64,000 nt of DNA from Microvirga massiliensis (GTDB lineage: Bacteria > Pseudomonadota > Alphaproteobacteria > Rhizobiales > Beijerinckiaceae), in assembly GCF_001006805.1 (NCBI RefSeq), contig NZ_LN811350.1, positions 966,112-1,030,111 on the forward strand. The letters run 5' to 3'. A program made the position numbers and the translations under genes. A model generated the notes under the pieces. It was not told the DNA's origin and searched no databases. It worked only from the letters and a program-made list of their open reading frames with translations. Below are positions 18,165-27,796 of the stretch, in pieces. Position 1 is the first letter of the stretch, and each line of letters starts with the position of its first letter.

Positions 18165-18329
18165 CCCAGGATGGTTCGGCTCGGAGTCCGTACTCCGATG
18201 GCGTCATCCGATTTGGGTCGGCAGCAGCTATGCTTTGCTCAGCATCAGTGATTCTGCTTTCGGGCTTTGTCGAATTGGCGCATAATTCCGCAGCTGCGTC
18301 ATGCAGCGAACCCACCATAGGAGGGCAGC

Positions 18330-18770
18330 ATGAAGGCTCTGCTCCTGGCAATTCCGGTTGTGGTGGCGTCTCTTCTCAGCGCTCAGGCTGAGGAGAAAGT
18401 AATCAAGATGAAGCTCGTCACAAAAGTCGTGAGTGAAAGTCCTGCTGGTGCACAGGTCTTCGGTGTCACGTTCCAGGAGAACGGGACAATCGGAACGAAG
18501 GACTTCTTCGTCAAGCCATCTGGTAACAATGACGAATATGTTGGCCTCAGCACCTACACGTTCGAGGACGGCACGATCACTGCCGCGTTCAGAGGCTGGC
18601 CCGAGAAGGGGCGCGAAGTCGGCACCTACATGATTCAGACAGGCACCGGCAAATACGCTGGAGCGAAGGGCGGTGGCGGTTTCGAGGGACTCCCGGACGG
18701 CAAGAGCGCCATCAAAGGGGTCGGCATCTGGGACATCACCCTGAACGTCACCCTCCCGCCCAGCCAGTGA
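18330..18770 (+). CDS. exported small beta-barrel-like protein (146 aa)
   Basis: A Sec signal peptide (MKALLLAIPVVVASLLSAQA, cleavage before EE) leads a 126-residue mature domain made of short beta strands: FGVTFQENGTIG, YVGLSTYTFEDGTITAAFRG, and GTGKYAGAKGGGGFEG. The last segment resembles the GTG-x-Y-x-GA-x-G hairpin of allene-oxide-cyclase/dirigent-like barrels. Probably periplasmic or secreted; function unknown. GGAGGGCAGC precedes the ATG and a strong hairpin follows the stop codon. Confidence 0.8.
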   Translation: MKALLLAIPVVVASLLSAQAEEKVIKMKLVTKVVSESPAGAQVFGVTFQENGTIGTKDFFVKPSGNNDEYVGLSTYTFEDGTITAAFRGWPEKGREVGTYMIQTGTGKYAGAKGGGGFEGLPDGKSAIKGVGIWDITLNVTLPPSQ

Positions 18771-18776
18771 AACCCG

Positions 18777-18800
18777 GCGAGCGCCTTCGGGCGCTCGCTT
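18777..18800 (+). terminator. hairpin terminator with UUCG tetraloop
   Basis: GCGAGCGCC (18777-18785) pairs perfectly with GGCGCTCGC (18790-18798) across a TTCG loop, 7 bases after the stop codon of the exported protein. Only two T residues follow, so it may also work as an mRNA-stabilising end. Confidence 0.65.
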
Positions 18801-18922
18801 CACCCGCTTCGAGGGGCCTCGTCTCTTCGACTGACGCAGGGGCGCTGCTGTGCACCATTGCCCTCCCATCAATTCGAGCATGGGGCGGACAGCGGAGTGG
18901 GAAAAGCAGAGGGAGAGTGTCG

Positions 18923-19960
18923 ATGATCTTTCGGCAATTGTTCGACCAAACCTCCGGCACCTACAGCTATCTCCTGGCGAGCCGCCGGGGTGGCGAGGCC
19001 CTGATCATCGACCCCGTGCTGGAGAAGGTTGATCGCTACGTTCAGCTTCTGCGTGAACTCGATCTGAAGCTGGTCAAGGCGGTCGATACCCATCTTCATG
19101 CCGACCACATCACGGGTCTGGGAGTCCTCCGGGATCGCACGCACTGCATCACGGTTATGGGCGAGCAGAGCGGCGTCGATGTGGTCTCGATGCGGGTGAC
19201 GGAGGGCGACACTATGGAGATCGAGGGCATGGCTCTCGACGTGCTCTACACGCCGGGCCACACTGACGATTCCTACAGTTTCCTCCTGGCGGATCGGGTG
19301 TTTACGGGCGACACCCTGTTGATCCGGGGCACTGGGCGTACGGACTTCCAGAATGGCAACCCGCGCGCTCAATACGAGTCCCTGTTCGGCAAGCTTCTAA
19401 AGCTGCCGGACGAGACGCTCGTGTATCCCGCCCATGACTACAAGGGCGACACGGTCAGCACCATTGGCGAGGAGAAGGCGTTCAATCCCCGCCTCCAGGT
19501 CAAGTCCGTGGACGAGTACGTCGACCTGATGAACAGCCTCAACCTGCCCAATCCCAAGATGATGGATGTCGCCGTTCCGGCGAACATGCATATCGGGCTC
19601 GTTCAGGAAGAGGTGAAACGCAAGGGCTGGGCGGTCACGACCGAGGAGGGTCTCGCACTCCTCGGCAGATCGGACATCGTGCTGGTCGATCTTCGCGAGC
19701 CGCGCGAACGGGAGAAGTACGGCGCCATTCCCGGCTCGCTGCACGCCCCCTATCCTGATCTGCGCGAGAACGTGCAGAAGGGCGGGATGCTCTATGAGCT
19801 TGCCGCGACGAGCGGAAAGCGGGTCGTGTTCTACTGCGCGTTCGGCGAGCGTTCCGCCATGGCCGTGCAGGCGGCGCAAGATGCGGGAATTGCCTTGGCA
19901 TGCCATCTTCACGGCGGCCTCGATGCCTGGAAGAAGGCGAATGGCCCTGTCGCAAGCTGA
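18923..19960 (+). CDS. persulfide dioxygenase/Blh-like MBL-fold and rhodanese fusion
   Basis: The start at 18923 has GGGAGAG upstream. Residues 1-240 form a metallo-beta-lactamase fold of the ETHE1 type: THLHADHITG (H-x-H-x-D-H), then YTPGHTDDSYS, FTGDTLLIRGTGRTDFQNG and PAHDYKG supply the Fe ligands. Residues about 255-345 are a rhodanese domain with active-site loop CAFGERS, so the catalytic cysteine is present. Such fusions oxidise glutathione persulfide to sulfite, detoxifying sulfide in the cytosol; the bigR-linked protein Blh has this layout. No bigR-type repressor is next to it here. A TauE/SafE permease that could export sulfite lies far away at 59450. Confidence 0.88.
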   Translation: MIFRQLFDQTSGTYSYLLASRRGGEALIIDPVLEKVDRYVQLLRELDLKLVKAVDTHLHADHITGLGVLRDRTHCITVMGEQSGVDVVSMRVTEGDTMEIEGMALDVLYTPGHTDDSYSFLLADRVFTGDTLLIRGTGRTDFQNGNPRAQYESLFGKLLKLPDETLVYPAHDYKGDTVSTIGEEKAFNPRLQVKSVDEYVDLMNSLNLPNPKMMDVAVPANMHIGLVQEEVKRKGWAVTTEEGLALLGRSDIVLVDLREPREREKYGAIPGSLHAPYPDLRENVQKGGMLYELAATSGKRVVFYCAFGERSAMAVQAAQDAGIALACHLHGGLDAWKKANGPVAS

Positions 19961-20418
19961 TACTCCTGGCAGACAGAAGCGCCACGTCACAGGAGTGGGT
20001 AAAAATCATCGGCGGAACAGATGTCCCACCCGCCTTGCGATCGCGGATCGGCTGCGCCCTGTCAGGGCCGTAGCACGCCAGACCAAAGTGCTGAACTTGA
20101 CGCACATAACTGCACAGTTCCGAGGCAGGCGCGCTTGGAGCCCCTCCGAGTGTTGCACGATGGTCACCGCGACCCGTGGCAGGGTCTCGGTATTATGGGG
20201 GCACCTACGGACGGCAGGATGAGAGCGGCCTCCCGAAGCGCATCCGCTTGGCAGTCATGATCTCCGGGACGCGCATAGCGGCTGGACGGAGCATAAGCGT
20301 CACCGAGCGATATCGTGACGCTGGATGTGAAATGCTTCCATCACGATCACCTCATGGCGTACCGAGATGGATCCTGACTGACTGCTCCTGAGCCCTAACG
20401 ACGGAGCCCTATATCTGC
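19961..20418. other. intergenic region, nothing recognised
   Basis: About 460 bases between convergent genes. No frame, terminator with T run or repeat stands out. Confidence 0.4.
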
Positions 20419-21537
20419 TCATGCCGGATAGCGCAGGATGGCTGCGAGGGATTCGCCGCCGGGAATGTCCGCCTTGCGGGCGCCGATGACACGCCCCCCT
20501 GTCGCGAGGACCCGGGCGGCGATCTCATCGACCAGGCCATAGTTCGAGGCGCTGGCCTGTTGGGCAAATACAATGCCGCCGTGCTCGTCGATCGAACCGG
20601 GGATTGTTTCATCGATGTCCACCAGGATCGAGTCGATGGCCCCCACGGTCGCGGCCTTGGCCGCTTGGGCGAGGTCCGTGGTCGTCCGTCCCTGGCCGGA
20701 GCGAGTCTCAAAGAGACTTCTCCAGGCCGCGAGTTCATCGCGGTAGATACCGTCGAGAATTGTCCGCGCCTGATCCCCGAGTTGGGCGTCGGTCATGGCC
20801 TCAGGGCTGCCCTCGATTATGGCCTCGGCCAGGTGACTGTAGGTGTTGACCGACCGATAGATCGACGCCAGGGGTTCGGCGGCAGCCAGGATCAGCGGGA
20901 TCCCACTGCCAGCCAAAAGAGGCCGTAGCGTCCTGTCGACGTTACGTGCGAACTGCCGCAGAAGAACCTTCTGTCCTTCAGCCCCATGGATCCGCCCACT
21001 TGGCCAATGGTCGACGATGCCTGTGCCTTGCACGGCTCTGCCGGCGTCTTCGGGCATGCCCTCGACATGGATGACTTGCGCTGGCAGGTCTGGGGCAACT
21101 TCGATGACGCGAATGGATTTCTGTGCGAGAGCCAATACGTAGCAAGCCTGGGGGAAGCTGATGCTGCGGAGCAGCGGCTTTACGTGAAACCGGTCAGAGA
21201 CCTCTACACGCGACTCGAGCGCATTCGGAACACGGAACGTCCGCACATTATCGGGCGTCGCGAAGATCGCAAGGCTATGGGCCTGATACCGCCAGAACTC
21301 GTCATCATCGATGAGATCATCGAGCTGTTCGGCAATTGCACTGATCTGGTTTTCGCCGATGCCGGCTGCCTCGAGCTGCCGGGCGGCCTCCTTCGCGAGG
21401 TTCTTCAAGGAAATCCGATCTGCCTGAGCCTTCTGGGTCACGGGCGTCGTCCGCACGTAAATGGAGACGCAGGCGTCTCCCCGTTGGGAGGTCAAGGCGT
21501 TGATTTCAGCTGGCGTCGGAATATCGACATACAACAT
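20419..21537 (-). CDS. baeRF family protein (baeRF11-like)
   Basis: The start at 21537 follows CTTAAGGAGCAGAACA. The 372-residue protein has the bacterial archaeo-eukaryotic release-factor-like layout. An N-terminal domain carries SIYVRTTPVTQKAQADRISL, a middle RNase H-like part contains LALAQKSIRVIEVAP, and a C-terminal L7Ae-like part has DSILVDIDETIPGSIDE, ASNYGLVDEIAARVLATGG and PGGESLAAILRY, all characteristic of baeRF11. The family is predicted to act on the ribosome, possibly as release or hibernation-related factors; no mechanism is proven. A separate small membrane gene pair lies upstream. Confidence 0.8.
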   Translation of the reverse strand: MLYVDIPTPAEINALTSQRGDACVSIYVRTTPVTQKAQADRISLKNLAKEAARQLEAAGIGENQISAIAEQLDDLIDDDEFWRYQAHSLAIFATPDNVRTFRVPNALESRVEVSDRFHVKPLLRSISFPQACYVLALAQKSIRVIEVAPDLPAQVIHVEGMPEDAGRAVQGTGIVDHWPSGRIHGAEGQKVLLRQFARNVDRTLRPLLAGSGIPLILAAAEPLASIYRSVNTYSHLAEAIIEGSPEAMTDAQLGDQARTILDGIYRDELAAWRSLFETRSGQGRTTTDLAQAAKAATVGAIDSILVDIDETIPGSIDEHGGIVFAQQASASNYGLVDEIAARVLATGGRVIGARKADIPGGESLAAILRYPA

Positions 21538-21714
21538 TGTTCTGCTCCTTAAGTCTCTGGATGAGTGCAAGTGTGTAGGTGTAGACCTGCATGTGTCGGG
21601 CTACATGGCAGTCAAGACGGCCGACAGCTATGGGCCACGGTGAATCAGGGATCGTTCGGCAGAGATCCCGAAGTATTCAACTTCTCCTCTGGCGCCTTGG
21701 TTCACGCTCCAGCT

Positions 21715-21906
21715 TTAGTGCAGCGGATCGCTCCGCGATGAGGAGCCCCAGCCACCGCTCCCGACGAGATTGCTGCCAGGGTCGCCGACGCGAACGGATG
21801 ACGTGGAGTAGGCTTCGTAAGCAGGCTCTTGCATCGCATCCAGCACGCTTGCCGCAACAACGGCCAGGACGATGGCGGCCACCACGGACAGGATCATGAT
21901 TCTCAT
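21715..21906 (-). CDS. small membrane or exported protein (63 aa)
   Basis: The ATG at 21906 is preceded by GGGAGGAT and overlaps the stop codon of the upstream gene (ATGA), so translation is probably coupled. The product starts MRIMILSVVAAIVLAVVAAS, a single membrane helix or uncleaved leader, followed by a short Ser/Gly-rich tail (EAYSTSSVRVGDPGSN) that would lie in the periplasm. Small proteins of this form are common in Hyphomicrobiales; no function is known. Confidence 0.7.
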   Translation of the reverse strand: MRIMILSVVAAIVLAVVAASVLDAMQEPAYEAYSTSSVRVGDPGSNLVGSGGWGSSSRSDPLH

Positions 21907-22217
21907 CCGGCTATCCTCCCGGCTTGATAATCCTGATAAGTTTCCTTTGCGACCCACGCGGCGAAAGCCGTGACAACGATTCCGTAAATGGCGAGAATTG
22001 AGTCGTCGGCGACGAACATCGACCCGAGCACGCCAAGAGCCAGACACAGGCCAGTAAACATCACGGCAGCCAAAAGAGCCGCACGCGGGCGTGTCGTGAC
22101 GTTCCCGCTTTCTGCGCGCGAGGCGCTGCTCCGCTGGAGCGGCGACGCATTTGCCGCCGCGACGCGAGACAACCGACGCTCCTCCACCATGCAGGCCGGA
22201 GGGGAAAATGCCACCAT
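21903..22217 (-). CDS. small two-helix membrane protein (104 aa)
   Basis: The C-terminal half contains two hydrophobic helices (ALLAAVMFTGLCLALGVLG and SILAIYGIVVTAFAAWVA) and ends with KETYQDYQAGRIAG. The N-terminal 40 residues are polar and probably cytosolic. The exact start is uncertain: the ATG at 22217 has only GGGG upstream, and a later ATG at 22190 would give MVEERRLSRV. The stop codon overlaps the next gene's ATG by four bases, strong support that the pair is real and coupled. No family recognised. Confidence 0.6.
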   Translation of the reverse strand: MVAFSPPACMVEERRLSRVAAANASPLQRSSASRAESGNVTTRPRAALLAAVMFTGLCLALGVLGSMFVADDSILAIYGIVVTAFAAWVAKETYQDYQAGRIAG

Positions 22218-23105
22218 ACCCCATTGCGCGGAGACAGGAGCGATCCGGTGCGTCGAGGTCAAAGCTTTGGTCCGGGCCGCCATATCTTCGTAGACGGTAT
22301 CCCTCCCGACGCATTCACGAGTCCTGAGCGTAGGCCCGATACCGAGGCAATTCTCCGTTCGGATGGAGAGTTCTGCAGCCTGAATGGCGTAAAAGGGAGC
22401 AGGGGTGGAGTCTCGTGTCGCGTTCAGCCGAATGGTGACAGGCCCAAGTGAAAATGGATCGCTGCCGAAGAAGCCGGGACTGGAGGCAGGCCGGGACAGC
22501 ACGTGCCGTGACAGGGGCTCCAGAAGCTTGCGGTCTAAAACGGTCAATCTCTGCTCTCTCGTGACAAGGCCGCGCACGCAGCCGAGCGATGAGCTCGCGA
22601 TACGCATGCGGCAACGGATCCCCTCGAACGGGGGCTGATGGTTCAGGAAGGAAGAATGATCGAGGCCCGAATGGCGAGGGCGCGCGGTGCGGCAGCCTTC
22701 GGGCTCAGTCGCCTGCGAAGAGGCGGCCCGCGCGGAAAGACATCATGTGGCGCGATGTGATCATGATGTATTGGATGTATGGAGCAACAAAGAAAATGCA
22801 AGTCGGTGCGAAGAGTTCACCATGCGTTCTGAAGAGTTGACGACGCTCGGTGGTGGTGCCGGGCAGATGCGTGGGCGAGCATTGGCTGGATCGCATGGCC
22901 GGGCGGGGCCTCGGCCGAGCCAAGCGCCGTTTGATCGGTCGCTTGCCTTGCCTTGCGGGTGTAACGAAATGTTCAGCGAGAATCGGGCCTCTACGAGCTT
23001 GTTCCGGATATTTCTGTTCGCGAATGCGATCGCAGGACGTCTCCGGTGCGACGGGAACTTCCACTCTTCGCGTGATTGCCGCACCGCCTCATGGATGAAA
23101 CGGGA
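22218..23105. other. long non-coding stretch
   Basis: Nearly 900 bases separate divergent genes without a supportable gene. Frames on both strands are rich in Arg, Ser and Pro and lack ribosome sites. The segment 22740-22830 is comparatively AT-rich and could contain regulatory signals; no motif was identified. Confidence 0.4.
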
Positions 23106-23870
23106 ATGAGCGCGTCGAAGGCCGTCTCGCACCCTCCCGGCGCCGGCACCGATGCAGCGCCACGCCAGGAGGCACCGGTAATCATCGACACGGACGCACA
23201 GGCGCGGATCGGCCTGGGCGTCTTGCTCGTCGCGGTCGCAGGATACGTCGACGCCGTTGGTTACATCGCGCTCGGTGGCTTCTACGCGTCGTTCATGAGC
23301 GGTGCCAGCATTTCGCTGGGCATCGGGATGAGCGAAGCCCACTGGAATGCGGTCTATCAGGCAGGCCTTCTCATCACAGCCTTTCTCGTCAGCGCGACCA
23401 CCGCAACGATCATAGGCGGACTCACGGGGGGCTGGGCGTTGCCGATCGTGCTGCTGCTCGAGGGCGGCTTGCTTGCCTTCTCCGTGGCCCTCGCCGGGTT
23501 CGGGTGGTCTCGAGCCGATGCAATCCTTCCCGTCGTGGCGGCCATGGGAGTTCAGAATACCGCTTTGCACTCTGTGGGAGGCGTGCGTCTGGGCGTGACC
23601 TTCATGACGGGCACGCTCGTGAGCGTGGGCCAGGGGCTCGGGAGAGCTCTCCTCGGGCGCGGCAGGCCGTGGAGCTGGGCTCCGCATGCTCTCCTGTGGT
23701 GTGCATTCACTGCGGGCGCCGGCAGCGGTGCGATCCTCTACGCGATGTTCGGCTTCAAGGCCGTGTCGGCCCCGGCTGCTCTCGTGGCGGCCATGGGCGT
23801 GCTCTTCATGGTGATGGTCTTCTTCAAGAGGCGCCGCCACAGACGGATCCAGTCGGCGGGTGCACTTTGA
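23106..23870 (+). CDS. DUF1275 (YoaK-like) membrane protein
   Basis: The 254-residue protein has a polar N-terminus of about 35 residues followed by six or seven membrane helices. The hallmarks of DUF1275 are AVAGYVDAVGYIALGGFYAS, FMSGASISLG, MGVQNTALHSVGG and FMTGTLVSVGQGLG. It sits in the inner membrane; the family is often described as a putative transporter, but no substrate is known. The start MSASKAV (23106) follows AAACGGGA; the frame is open ten codons earlier. It ends with a basic tail (FKRRRHRR). Confidence 0.85.
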   Translation: MSASKAVSHPPGAGTDAAPRQEAPVIIDTDAQARIGLGVLLVAVAGYVDAVGYIALGGFYASFMSGASISLGIGMSEAHWNAVYQAGLLITAFLVSATTATIIGGLTGGWALPIVLLLEGGLLAFSVALAGFGWSRADAILPVVAAMGVQNTALHSVGGVRLGVTFMTGTLVSVGQGLGRALLGRGRPWSWAPHALLWCAFTAGAGSGAILYAMFGFKAVSAPAALVAAMGVLFMVMVFFKRRRHRRIQSAGAL

Positions 23871-24051
23871 TGACCGACATTCGCGGCGAGCAGGGAATGC
23901 CGAAAACCACGGCGGGGGAGGGCCCCCGCGCCTCTCGACGAATGGACTGCGGGCACAGCCGGCTTGACCCGGCGACCTCGTGCGCCGCAAACTCGACCCG
24001 GCTCCTTCGGGGCCTGTCACGCCTGTTCCGCCGCTGCTCTGAGGTCCCGGT

Positions 24052-25854
24052 TTGTCCTTCATCTCACCAAACCCTTTCACCACGCGCCCCGAGATCGATG
24101 GGACCTTCGGCGTCGTCGCCTCCACGCACTGGATCGGAACGGCCGTCGGGATGGGGATCCTGGAACGCGGCGGCAACGCCTTCGATGCGGCAGTCGCGAC
24201 GGCCTTTACCCTCCAGGTTGTGGAGCCGCATCTCAATGGCCCGGGCGGAGACGTGCCGCTCATCGTGTATGACGTGAAGCGTGGAAAACCGGAGGTGATC
24301 TGCGGGCAGGGGCCAGCGCCGGCCGGAGCCACCATTCCCTATTACCGGTCGCTCGGCCTCGATCTCGTGCCGGGCACCGGATTGCTCGCGGCATGCATTC
24401 CCGGTACCTTCGATGCCTACATGCTGCTCCTGCGGGATTACGGCACAATGCGCCTCGGTGACGTGCTGGCGCCGGCGATCTCCTATGCCCGGAACGGCTA
24501 CCCGCTCGTCGAGCGCATCTGCGCCACGATCGAGACCGTCGAGGGCCTCTTCCGGGAACACTGGCCCACCTCCGCGGCCCTTTATCTTCCAAACGGTCGC
24601 GTTCCGAAGCCTGGCGATCTGTTTCGCAATCCCGTCCTCGCGGACACCTATGCCCGGGTGCTATCCGAGGCCGAAGCGGCCGGTGGCGATCGTGAGCGGC
24701 AGATCGAGCGAGCCCGCCAGGTCTGGTCGCAAGGGTTCATCGCCGAGGCGATTGATCGCTATTGCCGCACCCAGGAGGTCATGGATGTCTCCGGTCACCC
24801 GCATCGCGGCGTCCTGACCGGCGCGGACATGGCGGCTTGGCAGGCGACGGTAGAGGCGCCACTCTCGTATGCATATGGTCGCTATACCGTCCTGAAGCCG
24901 GGACCCTGGGCGCAGGGACTGGTCACTCTGCAGCAGCTTGCGCTGATGAAGGGCTTCGCGCTCGACGGTCTCGATCCGGCAGGCCCGGATTTCATCCATC
25001 TCCAGGTCGAGGCCGCGAAGCTCGCCTTTGCGGATCGCGACACTTTCTATGGCGATCCGGCCTTCGTCGAGGTGCCGGTCGAGACTCTCCTGTCGGACGC
25101 TTACAACGACGAGCGCCGCTCGCTCATCGCGGATCGCGCGTCACTCGACCTGCGCCCCGGCACCGTCCCGGGCTTCGGAAAACGAATTGCCGTGCGCGCC
25201 ACGCAGGGCGCGCGCGAAGCCGTCGGGGCTTCCGGGGCGGGCGAGCCGACGGTCGGCCGCATGGGGCAATCCCGCGGCGACACGGTGCATTTCGACATCA
25301 TCGACCGGATGGGCAACATGATCAGCGGCACGCCGTCCGGAGGATGGCTGCAATCGTCGCCGATCATCCCGGAACTCGGCTTCTGCCTCGGGACGCGCGC
25401 GCAGATGTTCGTGCTCGACGAGGAGCATCCGGCGGCACTCCAGCCCGGGAAGCGCCCGCGCTCGACGCTCTCGCCCACGATGGCATTGCGCGACGGCGAG
25501 CCGTATCTCTCGTGGGGCACGCCCGGCGGGGACCAGCAGGATCAGTGGATCCCGCAATTCTTCCTCAGGCATGTCCATGCCGGGATGAATCTCCAGGAGG
25601 CGATCGATGCCCCTGCGTGGCACACGGAGCATTTCCCGTCCTCCTTCTGGCCGCGGACCTCGCGACCGGGCGTCATCGTCGTGGAGGGTCGGGTGCCGGC
25701 GGCAACGGTCGAGGAACTTCGCCGGCGCGGCCACATCGTCGAAGTCGGTCCGGACTGGTCGGAGGGACGGCTGACGGCTGCGTCGCGGGACGGAACCCGC
25801 CTCCGAGCCGCCGCGAACCCGCGCGGCATGCAGGGTTACGCGGCCGGCCGGTAA
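24052..25854 (+). CDS. gamma-glutamyltransferase family protein
   Basis: The 600-residue protein shows the GGT Ntn-hydrolase layout: ASTHWIGTAVGMGILERGGN AFDAA near the N-terminus (read as two adjoining parts), HLNGPGGDVPLIVYD, then the nucleophile region GDTVHFDIIDRMGN with the catalytic Thr near residue 405, and SGTPSGGWLQSSP after it. The proenzyme would self-cleave before that Thr and then hydrolyse or transfer gamma-glutamyl groups. No signal peptide is visible, so the enzyme appears cytosolic, unlike E. coli GGT. The start is TTG at 24052. It opens an operon with DUF1028, a peptide ABC transporter and an aminopeptidase, so gamma-glutamyl peptides are the likely imported substrate. Confidence 0.85.
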   Translation: MSFISPNPFTTRPEIDGTFGVVASTHWIGTAVGMGILERGGNAFDAAVATAFTLQVVEPHLNGPGGDVPLIVYDVKRGKPEVICGQGPAPAGATIPYYRSLGLDLVPGTGLLAACIPGTFDAYMLLLRDYGTMRLGDVLAPAISYARNGYPLVERICATIETVEGLFREHWPTSAALYLPNGRVPKPGDLFRNPVLADTYARVLSEAEAAGGDRERQIERARQVWSQGFIAEAIDRYCRTQEVMDVSGHPHRGVLTGADMAAWQATVEAPLSYAYGRYTVLKPGPWAQGLVTLQQLALMKGFALDGLDPAGPDFIHLQVEAAKLAFADRDTFYGDPAFVEVPVETLLSDAYNDERRSLIADRASLDLRPGTVPGFGKRIAVRATQGAREAVGASGAGEPTVGRMGQSRGDTVHFDIIDRMGNMISGTPSGGWLQSSPIIPELGFCLGTRAQMFVLDEEHPAALQPGKRPRSTLSPTMALRDGEPYLSWGTPGGDQQDQWIPQFFLRHVHAGMNLQEAIDAPAWHTEHFPSSFWPRTSRPGVIVVEGRVPAATVEELRRRGHIVEVGPDWSEGRLTAASRDGTRLRAAANPRGMQGYAAGR

Positions 25855-25897
25855 GGCCGCTGCGACTGTCGTTCGCGGACCATGGGAGAGACGAACA

Positions 25898-26626
25898 GTG
25901 ACCTGGTCGATCGTTTCCCGGGATAAGAAAACCGGACATTTTGGAATCGCGGTGTCGACCTGCGCCTTCGCGGTCGGCGCGCGGGTGCCTTTCATCGCAA
26001 CCGGCGTCGGCGCGATCGCATCGCAGGCCTTCGTGAATCCATTCTATGGCTATCGCGGACTCGAATTGTTGCGCGCCGGCGCGAGCGCGGAGGACATGAT
26101 CCGGATTGTCACGAGCGCCGATCAGGGACGCAGCCAGCGGCAGGTTCACGCGGTCGATCGAAACGGACTCTTCGCGGCCTATACCGGAGACGGCTGCGTG
26201 CCCTGGTGCGGGCATCTCGTGCGGGACACTTTCTCGGTTGCCGGCAACATGCTCGCCGGACCGGAGGTCATCGAGGCAACCGCAGAGGTATTCGCGGCGT
26301 CACAGCATCTGCCGCTCGCACAGCGCTTCCTCGCGGCCCTGAAGGCAGGCGAGGCAGCCGGCGGCGACAAGCGCGGAAAGCAATCCGCCGCACTCCAGAT
26401 CCACGACGACGAGGAATATCCCTACATCGATATCCGGGTCGATGATCATCCGGATCCGCTGACCGAACTCGCTCGCCTCGAGGAAGTTGGCCGCGGCCGT
26501 TACCTGCACTACAGGAAGTTCATGCCGTCTCGGCACAATCCCGCCGGGATCACGGATCGCGACGAACTCGAACGGCGCATCGCAGAGTCGATGGTGGCCG
26601 AAGAGAAGGAGAATGCGTCCGCATGA
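25898..26626 (+). CDS. DUF1028 Ntn-hydrolase-like protein
   Basis: The 242-residue protein starts with GTG (GGGAGAG upstream) and carries the DUF1028 pattern: MTWSIVSRDKKTGHFGIAVS, VGARVPFIATGVGAIASQAF, AYTGDGCVPWCGH, and GPEVIEATAEVF. DUF1028 proteins have an Ntn-hydrolase-like fold and are often encoded next to gamma-glutamyltransferases and peptide transporters, as here. A role in peptide or amide breakdown is likely but not shown. It overlaps the following ATPase gene by four bases, so the two are co-translated. Confidence 0.85.
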   Translation: MTWSIVSRDKKTGHFGIAVSTCAFAVGARVPFIATGVGAIASQAFVNPFYGYRGLELLRAGASAEDMIRIVTSADQGRSQRQVHAVDRNGLFAAYTGDGCVPWCGHLVRDTFSVAGNMLAGPEVIEATAEVFAASQHLPLAQRFLAALKAGEAAGGDKRGKQSAALQIHDDEEYPYIDIRVDDHPDPLTELARLEEVGRGRYLHYRKFMPSRHNPAGITDRDELERRIAESMVAEEKENASA

Positions 26627-27606
26627 CCGAGCCTCTCCTCGACGTGCGAGACCTCGAGGTCGTCTTTTCGGGCCAGGACGGCCGCACGACCCGCGCCGTC
26701 GACGGAGTGAGCTTTTCCGTCGAGGCGGGGCGGACCCTCGGCATCGTTGGAGAATCTGGCTGCGGGAAAAGCGTGACGTCGCTCGCGATCATGGGGCTCC
26801 TGCCGAAGGGCAGCGCCCGGGTTTCTGGACAAGTCCGGTTCGAAAAAAAGGATCTCCTGAAGCAGAGCGACCGCACTCTGCGTGACCTGAGGGGCAATCG
26901 CCTCGCGATGATCTTCCAGGAGCCGATGACGTCGCTCAACCCGTCCTATACGGTGGGCGATCAGATCGTCGAGGCGATTGTTCAGCACCGCGACGTCTCG
27001 CGAAAGGACGCGGATCGGCGTGCGATCGACATGCTCCGCCGCGTCCGGATTCCGAATCCGGAGGCTCGCTTCCACGATTACCCGCATCGCTTGTCCGGCG
27101 GCATGCGCCAGCGGGTGATGATTGCAATGGCGCTTGCCTGCGACTCGAAGCTCCTCATTGCCGATGAGCCCACGACGGCGCTCGACGTCACGATTCAGGC
27201 GCAGATCCTCGAGCTCATGCGCAAGCTCCGTGAGGAGAGTTCGGCTGCGATCATCCTCATCACCCATGATCTCGGCGTGGTGGCGGAAGTGTGCGACGAG
27301 GTGATCGTCATGTATGCCGGCCAGGTGGTCGAGCGGGCTTCCGTTGACGAGCTCTTCCGGTTCCCGCAGCATCCTTATACGGTTGGGCTTCTCGGCGCGT
27401 TGCCGAGACTCGAGCACCGCCGTCCACGGCTTGCCGCGATTCAGGGTGCCGTCCCCAACATGTCGGCGCCCTTGCAGGGATGCCGTTTCCAGGCCAGGTG
27501 TCCGTTCAGGATTTCGCAATGTGAGGAAATGCCGCCACTTGCCGAGATCGAGGGAGGACATCTTTCGCGCTGCTGGCGTGCGCCGCTGGAGAGGCTCGTC
27601 GCGTGA
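26623..27606 (+). CDS. oligo/dipeptide ABC transporter ATPase (DppD/GsiA-like)
   Basis: The 327-residue ATPase has Walker A GESGCGKS (about residue 43), Q-loop [10 protein letters not shown], signature LSGGMRQR, Walker B LLIADEPT and H-loop ITHDLGVV. The C-terminal oligopeptide-type extension has the Fe-S-like cysteine set (C-RF-x-x-RC...C...C) seen in DppD/OppD. It energises uptake with the partner ATPase at 27797. It overlaps DUF1028 by four bases; 190 bases with a repeat element separate it from the partner. Confidence 0.93.
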   Translation: MTEPLLDVRDLEVVFSGQDGRTTRAVDGVSFSVEAGRTLGIVGESGCGKSVTSLAIMGLLPKGSARVSGQVRFEKKDLLKQSDRTLRDLRGNRLAMIFQEPMTSLNPSYTVGDQIVEAIVQHRDVSRKDADRRAIDMLRRVRIPNPEARFHDYPHRLSGGMRQRVMIAMALACDSKLLIADEPTTALDVTIQAQILELMRKLREESSAAIILITHDLGVVAEVCDEVIVMYAGQVVERASVDELFRFPQHPYTVGLLGALPRLEHRRPRLAAIQGAVPNMSAPLQGCRFQARCPFRISQCEEMPPLAEIEGGHLSRCWRAPLERLVA

Positions 27607-27630
27607 TGGTGATGGTTCCCCTCGTAACGC

Positions 27631-27775
27631 TGTCACCCTCACCCGGACGCTTTGCCCCTTGTAGGAGAGGCCGCCCGAGTTTGGCAGAACGAACCCAAAT
27701 GTACCTTCACCTCTCTCTTGACGGGAGAGGTCGCCCCGAAGGGGCGGGTGAGGGGGGAAACGCCGCGCTTTGTCG
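27631..27775. repeat. interspersed repeat copy A inside the peptide-transport operon
   Basis: The core TTTGGCAGAACGAACCCAAA (20 bases) recurs exactly, inverted, near 40424-40447. The flanking module (CACCTCTC...GACGGGAGAGGTCG...CCCGAAGGGG...GGGTGAGGG) has a similar counterpart around 40500-40555. It forms imperfect hairpins (GGGGC/GCCCC around CGAA). Placed between two co-operonic ATPase genes, it probably entered as a mobile intergenic repeat and may affect mRNA processing. Confidence 0.65.
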
Positions 27776-27796
27776 CGAATGGGATGAAACCCAATC

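Noticed and set aside
22761..24335. Minus-strand open frame of 524 codons
   Set aside because: It lies opposite the DUF1275 gene and the start of GGT; its translation is rich in Arg/Pro/Ser and matches nothing.
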